Shown: one piece after another, positions 55,019 to 62,843 of the stretch
How positions within the stretch are numbered: the first letter of the stretch is position 1
How the letters are laid out: the number at the start of each line of letters is the position of its first letter
Assembly: GCF_030341905.1 (NCBI RefSeq)
Contig: NZ_JATAAF010000002.1
Coordinates: forward strand, 248,001-312,000
From: Porticoccus sp. W117
GTDB lineage: Bacteria > Pseudomonadota > Gammaproteobacteria > Pseudomonadales > Porticoccaceae
DNA: 64,000 nucleotides
Reading direction: 5' to 3'
Translations under genes and position numbers: made by a program
The notes under the pieces: generated by a model
Seen by the model: only the letters and a program-made list of their open reading frames with translations
What the model was told of the DNA's origin: nothing
Databases searched by the model: none

Positions 55019-56965
55019 ATGAAAAAAACTGTATTGATAATACTGTTGTTGGGGCTTCTGGTGGTTTTTCTTCCTTACGATTACAAGCAGAAAATATTGC
55101 ATGAAGTTCTTTCGTATGATTTTTATGAAACAGATGATATGAGACCTAGTAATTTGGGCGTAGAAGAAAAAGAGCATGCCTATAGTCTGTCTCCTTTCTT
55201 TTATGTGCCATCTGAGTTTATGTCTGTTTCAATGTCCTCAGGCAAGAAACGTTCTATGGATATGTATTTTTCTTGCATGGAGAATTTTTATAAGTCAAAG
55301 GATGTTATTTCACTGTCAAAGAAGCTGCTTTCAACTGAGATGACACTGCCAGATCATGAATATCTGGATGTCTATCTTGCCGAGAAATTCCCTGGTTATG
55401 GAGGTATGGAGTTGGAAGGGTATGAAGGTAGAAAATACCTGGTGGGCGGGAAAGATAAAAATGGTCATTTTCCTGGAATGAGGCAGATGCTATTACTGAA
55501 TAGCGTATATGGCCATATCAATTCGACGTCAAAATTGCGGCTATCAAAAAAAGACAAAAAAAAACTATCGAAATATTTAAAGAATGATGAATTTTTTACA
55601 GAGCTAAATAGTGATGAATTTGTTATGTCAGACTCTGCTATTGAGGAGATTTTGAATGAAATAGATGGAGGTGGCAATGGCTATAAAGCGTTTTCAAAAG
55701 AGTTTATGCGGATATACAAAGATGCGGACTTTTCCGGTGCCCATCATTTTGGTGCTAAATCTGTTTTGATGATCCCTTTTGAGAATAATGATTTGGAACT
55801 GCTTGATTTTTTTTACGATCGAGGCATGGTTTTTTATTCTCCATTATACGGTTGGGATCTGGGAAATAATCTGATAGATGCCTATTCAGGAAAATTAAAC
55901 GCTGAATCGAAGAGGGCGATTGATTGGTTAGCTGAAAAAAACATACCTACTTCGGGAAAATACTTGAATTATTATAGAGATAGCCCACTTGTAGAGTACG
56001 CTACTAAAGCGCAGCGACTGTCTCATGTCAGCTATCAGGACATACCTGAAGAGGTAATAAATCGATATGATGAAAAATTAACGCCTTATTACCTGCAGGC
56101 GGGTGTGCAGAATGCTATTTCTCTTCGTAACGAGTGTTATCAGGTTTCAAGTGATTATTCTAAGGGGAAAGTTGACCTTTCCAGAAATACGCTGAAAAAA
56201 TTTAATGCTTGGCTTCAGGAAAAACGTTCCGCCGGTTCCAGTGAAAGGAAGGTGGACGCCTCTCTGTTGGCAAAGTCCAGAAAGCTGTTGCCATTCAAAT
56301 ACCCAAAACAAGGCCATCCGGATCGTGACAAGTTGTTAGCCTTCCGGCCACTGATTGATGCTATAGGGAAATACAAGTCTTATGGCAGCTTCGGAGACGC
56401 AATATACGAGTCTGTTGCACAAGGTGATGTTGAACTCTATGAGGTTGGTGATCCGCAGTTTTTGCCGTTTCTGCTTGATGATTCTATTCGGCGAATCGAC
56501 AGTTCCATTATCGAGGCTCTAGTAAAGCTGGATATAGATGTCACTGACATAGAGAAAGCCTTTTTGTTGGCTTTTTCGCAGTATAAGTTCAGTCAAAAGT
56601 CACGAATTGACTACTTCAAGAAGGTGCTCAATCTGGGCCTTGATTTTTCAAAGTATGGCGCTTCTTATCAAATGCTGATGTTATCTTTGGCGGAATTGCA
56701 AGATTACGATTCGGTTATCTATCTCGCCGAGGCGTCTGAAGGCCTTGGCGTAAATGATGATTCCCTGAATATCCTTGATTATGCGTTGTTAACCTATCGA
56801 CCGAGCGATTCTCTGCTGTTGGAATCTTTGCTCAAAACAAAGGTTCCGGTGGATGATTATCACAGAGAGATTCTGAGCTGGTTGCAGAAAAATAATAATG
56901 ATGACTTTTTGAAGGGGCTGGATTTGGGGATAAAGGCAGTAAATGCACAGTCAAAGCACATATAA
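55019..56965 (+). CDS. Membrane-anchored protein with ankyrin-like C-terminus, paralogue A
   Basis: The 648-residue protein has an N-terminal anchor (TVLIILLLGLLVVFLPY) without a lipobox, so the remainder is probably periplasmic. The middle part is Lys- and Ser-rich and of unknown fold. The C-terminal 200 residues look like ankyrin-type helical hairpins (LLDFFYDRGMVFYSPLYGWD; LNILDYALLTYRPSD-SLLLE). The same pattern occurs in the next gene. AAGGA lies 9 bases upstream of ATG 55019. I cannot assign a function. Confidence 0.75.
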   Translation: MKKTVLIILLLGLLVVFLPYDYKQKILHEVLSYDFYETDDMRPSNLGVEEKEHAYSLSPFFYVPSEFMSVSMSSGKKRSMDMYFSCMENFYKSKDVISLSKKLLSTEMTLPDHEYLDVYLAEKFPGYGGMELEGYEGRKYLVGGKDKNGHFPGMRQMLLLNSVYGHINSTSKLRLSKKDKKKLSKYLKNDEFFTELNSDEFVMSDSAIEEILNEIDGGGNGYKAFSKEFMRIYKDADFSGAHHFGAKSVLMIPFENNDLELLDFFYDRGMVFYSPLYGWDLGNNLIDAYSGKLNAESKRAIDWLAEKNIPTSGKYLNYYRDSPLVEYATKAQRLSHVSYQDIPEEVINRYDEKLTPYYLQAGVQNAISLRNECYQVSSDYSKGKVDLSRNTLKKFNAWLQEKRSAGSSERKVDASLLAKSRKLLPFKYPKQGHPDRDKLLAFRPLIDAIGKYKSYGSFGDAIYESVAQGDVELYEVGDPQFLPFLLDDSIRRIDSSIIEALVKLDIDVTDIEKAFLLAFSQYKFSQKSRIDYFKKVLNLGLDFSKYGASYQMLMLSLAELQDYDSVIYLAEASEGLGVNDDSLNILDYALLTYRPSDSLLLESLLKTKVPVDDYHREILSWLQKNNNDDFLKGLDLGIKAVNAQSKHI

Positions 56966-57049
56966 GGCAACTTCAGGTACAGAAAAATCTGAAACAGAAG
57001 TGAATCAGCTGGTTTTCTTCTGGTGGAAGGTGCCGATACTGAAAAAATT

Positions 57050-57180
57050 GTCATCGCGAGCGCGGCGATCCGGCGCCTGTATTACGGAAATCAAAGCCTT
57101 GAAAAATGCTGAATTGATTGTACGCTACGCTCAACCTGCCGGTTGCCCAAATCATAGACTTGTCGCTGCGCTCGCAATGA
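57050..57180. repeat. Degenerate GTCAT(C/T)GCGAG repeat within the signalling locus
   Basis: It starts GTCATCGCGAGCGCGGCGATC and ends GTCGCTGCGCTCGCAATGA, the signature of the copies at 2531 and 39081, but the interior is diverged. It lies between the paralogue genes. Confidence 0.6.
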
Positions 57181-57234
57181 GGGTCTGGGTTTTTCTTCTT
57201 AAATAATTGTTAACAGAAGGAATTGGATACAAAG

Positions 57235-59214
57235 ATGAAAGGGAAAGCCGTACTGATTGGTCTTGTTTTGTCTGTTTTAATAGTGGTAATTGTGATTTAT
57301 CTGTCTGAAAAGGGTGGGCTGGGCAGTCATGAAAAAACAGGTGGAATTGCCAGGGATATTGATTTGGATTTTCCCCCGGCAGAGCAGCCTTTTACTGCAG
57401 TCAGAAAAATAAAAAAAGTTTCCAATTTCCCTCAGGATAAATTAGCTATTCTTCTGGCTTCGCCCCCCAGTTTTTCCTCTTGCAAAGAAATTCTCTCTCA
57501 AAAAAACGGCCAAGGCTTGTTGCATAGTGTCTTAACGGCATCAAAAACCGGAACTTCAATTGAAGATATCTATATTGCGCTGTCCAGCATTGGGGCTCAA
57601 TCGGTATACGATGAATTTATTGTCGAACACCTGTATGGCGATAGATTGCCGATAGATAGCGATAAAAAATGGGAAATAAGAGGAGAGAAGGATTTAAGTA
57701 AAAAGTTTGAGATGATAACGGACGATATGCGCAATGGATATTTTGATGGATCCAGAAGTGGCCTTGTTGCGGTACTGCAGCCGCCTTCGTCGACTTTGAG
57801 CCTGGTGGATATTGATTTTAAAGCGTTTAATCATCTTTTGAAGGAATATGGGGTTAAGGCTACGGCTGATGATGCTTCGGGGTTTATTCCTGTCCCTGAA
57901 AATGGGAAGGAAAGGCGGCGGCAGTACCTGGATGGCTTTAAATTGATTTTTGATAAGGTAGATTTTTCCAAAGCCCACCTGATTCCTGACTTTTATAAAG
58001 ATGTGATTCAGCGCTTGGTGGCTACCCAAGAGTACGATGAAATCAAATTTATGGTGGAGCGGGGATTGGTGATGGATTCTCCGGTTTTGCAATGGAATGT
58101 TGCCGACCAGCTTCTTTATGTGTCGTCTAACCGTTATTCCTTTCAGTCGGGAACCGCTGAATTTGATGCGGGAAAAGCGCTTGATTTCATGAGGTGGTTG
58201 GAGAAAGAGTCTGTTCTTCCTTCTCAGTGGGTTGTCGAAAATGCAAAAAATCTGATAAAGGAGGGGTATGTCCAGGATGAGTTTTTATCGCATATCGGTC
58301 AACTGGAAGTTTACAGGGATAGATATCAAGGATATTCCAGTCCTCAGGAGACGTTACAGAAAATAGGCATAAAGCCTGATCTTGCTGCTGGTTTTAAGCA
58401 GATAGAAAAAGAGTATTTGGAATGCCTGAGTAGACTTGGAGAAAGTTCGATAGAGCATAGTGATCAAGTAGCCGAATTGTCTAAAGAGCTTGTTGATTGG
58501 TATGAAACGCAACAGTCGCTCAATTTTCAGGAAAGGGAGATTCTATTGTCCTTAGGGTCTATTGAGGCTGTGTTTCTTCTATATCAGGTAGTATCTTCTG
58601 AAAATGCTACTTTTGTCGAAGGTTTTGACCCGGAAACTATCAGGGATTTGCCGTGGAGTATTCTTAATTCAGAGAATATGCTTGAGCAAGCGAGAATGGA
58701 AATTCTCGGCGATGTCACAATAATTGATGGTATGAATGTTCCCGCATTTCTTGATGTTATGACCTCAAACATTCTTGCTCAGGATAATCATAAATACCTG
58801 TCTGGATTTATTGATCTAGGCGTCAACAGGGAGGCTATGGGAGACGCCATCTTCAGGAATTTGATAAAAAATCGATACGGCACTATTGCCAAAGAAGCTG
58901 TAAGCAGTTTTTCGCAGGCAGGTATTGATATTTATAAGCAGCGCGAGCCCGGTATATCCATACTGCATCTGCTGGTGTCTAAAGGCCATCTACCTGTTGT
59001 CAAAGCAATTGCTGAGGCTGATAATTTTCTTATTGATCCCGGTTCGCTGAATCTTCTGGATGTAGCATTGTTGAGTTACGAGCCGGAATCGACAGACATT
59101 CTGGATTACTTATTGCTATCTGATATTGAGGCTGATGAGTACCAGATGGAGGTCCTCAATGCTCTCCGTAAAAAATACCCTGATGACTCCAAAATCGCAT
59201 CTTTGATGCAGTAA
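57235..59214 (+). CDS. Membrane-anchored protein with ankyrin-like C-terminus, paralogue B
   Basis: The 659-residue protein has an anchor (AVLIGLVLSVLIVVIVIYL) and a periplasmic body. It shares order and motifs with the preceding gene: VDFSKAHLIPDF against ADFSGAHHFGAK; FMVERGLVMDSPVLQWNVAD against FFYDRGMVFYSPLYGWDLGN; and at the C-terminus GSLNLLDVALLSYEPESTDIL against DSLNILDYALLTYRPSDSLLL. The identity is low, so the duplication is old. The C-terminus has ankyrin-like hairpins (SILHLLVSKGHLPVVKAIAEA). ATG 57235 begins just before the anchor. Function unknown. Confidence 0.75.
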   Translation: MKGKAVLIGLVLSVLIVVIVIYLSEKGGLGSHEKTGGIARDIDLDFPPAEQPFTAVRKIKKVSNFPQDKLAILLASPPSFSSCKEILSQKNGQGLLHSVLTASKTGTSIEDIYIALSSIGAQSVYDEFIVEHLYGDRLPIDSDKKWEIRGEKDLSKKFEMITDDMRNGYFDGSRSGLVAVLQPPSSTLSLVDIDFKAFNHLLKEYGVKATADDASGFIPVPENGKERRRQYLDGFKLIFDKVDFSKAHLIPDFYKDVIQRLVATQEYDEIKFMVERGLVMDSPVLQWNVADQLLYVSSNRYSFQSGTAEFDAGKALDFMRWLEKESVLPSQWVVENAKNLIKEGYVQDEFLSHIGQLEVYRDRYQGYSSPQETLQKIGIKPDLAAGFKQIEKEYLECLSRLGESSIEHSDQVAELSKELVDWYETQQSLNFQEREILLSLGSIEAVFLLYQVVSSENATFVEGFDPETIRDLPWSILNSENMLEQARMEILGDVTIIDGMNVPAFLDVMTSNILAQDNHKYLSGFIDLGVNREAMGDAIFRNLIKNRYGTIAKEAVSSFSQAGIDIYKQREPGISILHLLVSKGHLPVVKAIAEADNFLIDPGSLNLLDVALLSYEPESTDILDYLLLSDIEADEYQMEVLNALRKKYPDDSKIASLMQ

Positions 59215-59275
59215 GTGTAGCTTCATCGTGAGCCTTACCAACCCCACTCTTTAGACTCCATTGCTGATTGTGTAT

Positions 59276-59284
59276 CCCCCCCCC
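59276..59284. repeat. C9 homopolymer tract upstream of the TonB-receptor promoter motif
   Basis: Nine consecutive C residues, flanked by TGTATCC on both sides, lie about 75 bp upstream of the shared promoter motif. Such tracts can change length by slippage. Confidence 0.6.
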
Positions 59285-59359
59285 GTAATCTGTATCCTTT
59301 CTTATTCCTGAATAAGCTATCAATAAAAATATCTAAAAAATATGCACACAAGTGTGTGG

Positions 59360-59389
59360 GTTTTTATTTGTGGTGCGTTAGTTCTGTAG
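59360..59389 (+). promoter_or_regulatory. Candidate ECF-type promoter of the TonB-receptor gene
   Basis: GTTTTTATTTGTGG is followed by TGCGTTAGTTCTGTAG, matching 26 of 30 positions of the site upstream of the ECF sigma gene. It ends 65 bases before the receptor start. Confidence 0.75.
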
Positions 59390-59454
59390 ACATGCAGTCA
59401 GCATAAGGCTGTTGTCGGTCATATAAAGCGAATAACTACACAAGAGGGTGTGTA

Positions 59455-62400
59455 ATGCTTACTAAGTCAATGAAAATTAACAGAAAACCTTTGGTTTTGG
59501 CGATTTCGGCGTCGTTGTTGATGAGTGCGCATGCGCTTGCAGGGGCAGATGACAAGGTTCAAATAGACATCAAATCCCAAAAAGCCGGTTCTGCGCTTGT
59601 AAAACTGGGTGCGATGACCGGAACCCAGATTACGGTTCCGCAATCGGTTTCAGATACCTTGCTGGTTGCAGGGGTGAAGGGTGATTACACCCTGCGGGAA
59701 GCGCTGAATCTTATGTTGAAAGACAGTGGCCTTACCTACCAGTTTGTGTCAGAAAATGATGTCAATATTGAAGCGCCAGAAAGCGAGGTGGCAGGCGACG
59801 GCAAACTGGGAAAGAAGATAGAGGTCAGTGAGGAGGTGGTGATTACCGGCTCCCAGCTATTGACCAGCCCCGGAGAACTGGATCGCCAGGTAACTACGTT
59901 CAGCCGTGAAGATATTGACCGAACCGGTGCAACCACCTTTGCGGAATTTATGCGCAGCTTGCCACAGAACCTTGATGCTCCCAGTGAAAACGGCGCGGGC
60001 TTTGCCGGTAGTTTCGGTGGCGCCCAGAACTTTTTTGGCGCTGCTGGTGTAAACCTCCGCGGCTTGGGGGAACGTGGCACTCTGGTTCTGGTTAATGGCC
60101 GCCGTACTGCTCGCGGTGGTGTATTTGGCGATGTTGTTGATATCACCAAATTCCCCATCGCCCAGATTGAGCGTGTTGAGCTTATTCTTGACGGTGCCTC
60201 ATCCATCTACGGCGCCGATGCGGTAGGTGGCGTTGTCAATATTATTACCCGCAAGGACTATGAAGGGGTGGCGCTGAATGTAACCCATGTATCACCGGCG
60301 GATGCAGGGGGTGAGCAAACCACGGTTTCTGTGGCGGGTACTTTTTCCTGGGGTAGCGGTAGCCTGACCACCACTTACCAGTATTTTAAGCAGGAAGATG
60401 TGCTGGGTGATCAGCGGGATAATCGTTTTCGCACCCGGCCCGATTCCCTGGGGCTTCTTCCTTCGGGGAGCCCCGGCAACATTGAAGCGGGCTCTGTCTT
60501 TACCAGTAACGGCAATGTGACTTTTCCATTGTATGCACTGGATGCCAATGGCAATGCGGTGGCAGCAGATGATCCCAGTGCTGTGCCCGGAACGGAAGTG
60601 TTTCGCGCTCAGCTTCCGGTGAGCTCTGGCGGCACCTTGTCACTGCAGGATTTTGTGGGGCGTGATCCTGTCGCTGGCGAATTGGCGGAAGCGGGGCTCA
60701 GTTTGATCCCCGGCCGTGAACAACATTCCATTCGTTTTGATTTGACACAGCAAATAACCGATACCATCAATCTTTCTGCGGATTTGAGCTACGCTCCTGG
60801 CGACACGATGTCCTTTGAAAGTAACCAGGTGCTTCAGTTTAACACTCAGGGTTTGGATATCGGTGGTGCCAATACCTTGAACCCCTTTCCCGGGCGCCAG
60901 GTTATAAGAGCTGAATTTCCGTTCTTGCCGGACGCACAGCGGTTTACTGACAAGGAAGACATAAGTTTTACATTCCGCTTTGATGGAAAAATTTCCGAAA
61001 GCTGGAATTGGGCACTGGATGGCACTTACAGTAACTCCGACAATCAGGGGGAACGTCGGGACTTTTTATCGAGATCTATCGACTTTTTCCTGACCAACCC
61101 GGACTCCACTTCTGACAGAAACCCATTCCGGGATCTTGCCAACCCTCCCAATGTGTTCCTGTCGCCCTTGCTGGGCTTTGAATCAGAACAAGCCTTGCGA
61201 GAAGGTATTCTTACCGATTCGGCACGCACAGCCAGTGACAATACGGATAAAAGCCTGGAGTTGACGGTGAATGGTGATCTGTTTGCCCTGCCAGCGGGCA
61301 CTGTGCGAAGCCTGTGGGGTATTGGTACCCGTGAGGAAGAGAATGACCTGTTTGATGAAAGCGGCACATTAACTACTTCAGATAACATCAATCCGTTTTC
61401 ATTCAATCAGATATTTGGTTTGAACTTCGAGCAAAACCTGAGAAGAACCACAGACTTTGTGAAAGGGGAGTTACACATTCCGGTACTGGAAGATCTGCCT
61501 TTGATTAAAAGTATGGACATTATCTTGTCCGGTCGTTATGAAGAGGTCACTTCTTTTGGGTTTGAACAGGTAGATGAAGATAATCCAGATCAGATCATCC
61601 CAAGAAATATCGATGACTCTGAAAGCTCCTGGTCGCTGGGCCTGGTTTGGCGCCCTGTGGACTGGATGCAACTTCGCGCCAATAAAAATACATCATACAG
61701 CTTGCCAGGTGTTAGCCAGTATGTGCTGCCGACCCGGTTACTGAGTAGCAGCATCTTTTTCCGGGATGATGACGGTAACTTCCAGCGCTTTCCGACCAGG
61801 CGCATCGATGGCGGTAACCCTGAATTAGGGCCGGAGCAAAATGAAACCGTCAGTATCGGGTTAAACATCAATCACCCTGCTTTGCCGGAGTTGATGTTTG
61901 ATCTAAACCTTCATTCCAACAAGCTGACGGAAAGGTTTGGCTCATACCCTGGGGCTTTCTTTAATCACCCTGATCAGTTGTTCGAATTTGGGCCAGGCCG
62001 TCCGGATTGGACGTTTGATGAAGCGAGCGGCTTCTGGGTTCAGGATCAACGACTCTTTAACCTGGGTCGGACCGCCACAAAAGGACTGGATCTCAACCTG
62101 AGTTATAACGTGCTTGAAACCGCTGTGGGTGATTTCGATGCCAATCTGAATTACGGCTATCTGGGCAAAGCGGATTCAGTTCGTGTAGCAGGGGAGTGCT
62201 TTAATTGCAGTGACTTCTCTGTTGCATCAAGAACGGCGGTGGTCAATCGCGTGGAACGGGTAGCGTTTATCGATCCTGACGCCATGACTGAAGCTCCATT
62301 TACAGCCATTCCCCAACATACTGCCCGGTTCCGCCTGGGCTGGGAGTACGGGGCGGTCAGAGCGGATATCACCAAAACTTATGCCTCCAGCACGGTGAAA

Positions 62401-62694
62401 GAAATTCGTCGCTTTACCGACGATGGCCCCGTTTCTGGCACCAGTGTGGTCAACCCGGCCAACGAGGTGACCCTGGCTGTTCGCTATGATTTTGACAGGA
62501 TGGAATCTGCCCCTGAGTGGTTACAGGGCACCGTGCTTGGCTTGAACATTCCCAACCTCTTCAACGATCAGTCGGAGTTTATTCTTACCCCCACGATCGA
62601 AAGTCAAGACAATCTGGGGAATTTCGATTCAATTCTGTCCCGCCCCAGAGGGCGCGCTTTTACGCTGACACTTCAGAAAAATCTGGAAATCTGA
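59455..62694 (+). CDS. TonB-dependent receptor with STN signalling domain (FecA/FpvA-like)
   Basis: The 1079-residue protein has a signal peptide (PLVLAISASLLMSAHALAG) and an N-terminal secretin/TonB short domain (about residues 35-105: KAGSALVKLGAMTGTQIT ... LREALNLMLKDSGLTYQF). A TonB-box-like EEVVITGS and plug domain (VTTFSREDIDRTGATTFAEF, VNLRGLGERGTLVLVNGRRT, YGADAVGGVVNIITRK) follow, then a large beta-barrel ending LQKNLEI. The STN domain is the part that talks to a FecR protein. GAGGG lies 6 bases upstream of the ATG. The ligand is unknown; the barrel is long for a siderophore receptor and resembles receptors for peptides or glycans, but this is a guess. Confidence 0.94.
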   Translation: MLTKSMKINRKPLVLAISASLLMSAHALAGADDKVQIDIKSQKAGSALVKLGAMTGTQITVPQSVSDTLLVAGVKGDYTLREALNLMLKDSGLTYQFVSENDVNIEAPESEVAGDGKLGKKIEVSEEVVITGSQLLTSPGELDRQVTTFSREDIDRTGATTFAEFMRSLPQNLDAPSENGAGFAGSFGGAQNFFGAAGVNLRGLGERGTLVLVNGRRTARGGVFGDVVDITKFPIAQIERVELILDGASSIYGADAVGGVVNIITRKDYEGVALNVTHVSPADAGGEQTTVSVAGTFSWGSGSLTTTYQYFKQEDVLGDQRDNRFRTRPDSLGLLPSGSPGNIEAGSVFTSNGNVTFPLYALDANGNAVAADDPSAVPGTEVFRAQLPVSSGGTLSLQDFVGRDPVAGELAEAGLSLIPGREQHSIRFDLTQQITDTINLSADLSYAPGDTMSFESNQVLQFNTQGLDIGGANTLNPFPGRQVIRAEFPFLPDAQRFTDKEDISFTFRFDGKISESWNWALDGTYSNSDNQGERRDFLSRSIDFFLTNPDSTSDRNPFRDLANPPNVFLSPLLGFESEQALREGILTDSARTASDNTDKSLELTVNGDLFALPAGTVRSLWGIGTREEENDLFDESGTLTTSDNINPFSFNQIFGLNFEQNLRRTTDFVKGELHIPVLEDLPLIKSMDIILSGRYEEVTSFGFEQVDEDNPDQIIPRNIDDSESSWSLGLVWRPVDWMQLRANKNTSYSLPGVSQYVLPTRLLSSSIFFRDDDGNFQRFPTRRIDGGNPELGPEQNETVSIGLNINHPALPELMFDLNLHSNKLTERFGSYPGAFFNHPDQLFEFGPGRPDWTFDEASGFWVQDQRLFNLGRTATKGLDLNLSYNVLETAVGDFDANLNYGYLGKADSVRVAGECFNCSDFSVASRTAVVNRVERVAFIDPDAMTEAPFTAIPQHTARFRLGWEYGAVRADITKTYASSTVKEIRRFTDDGPVSGTSVVNPANEVTLAVRYDFDRMESAPEWLQGTVLGLNIPNLFNDQSEFILTPTIESQDNLGNFDSILSRPRGRAFTLTLQKNLEI

Positions 62695-62709
62695 TCACTG
62701 GAACAGAAA

Positions 62710-62725
62710 GCCTCAGGGATGAGGC
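62710..62725 (+). terminator. Short hairpin after the receptor gene
   Basis: GCCTCA and TGAGGC pair around GGGA, 16 bases after the stop. It has no T-run; it precedes the stronger hairpin at 62757. Confidence 0.4.
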
Positions 62726-62756
62726 ATTGTCAGGTGTAATTGCAGTTTCAACCTTA

Positions 62757-62813
62757 AATCACTCACCAATTGGAGATGTTTGTTCGTTGGTGGGTGATTT
62801 TCCTGTTTTTTTA
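62757..62813 (+). terminator. Probable rho-independent terminator of the receptor gene
   Basis: AATCACTCACCAA and TTGGTGGGTGATT form a 13-bp stem (one T-G pair) around a 17-base loop, followed by TTCCTGTTTTTTT. Confidence 0.6.
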
Positions 62814-62843
62814 TGGATAGAAATGGTTAATCGCCCTTAAACC

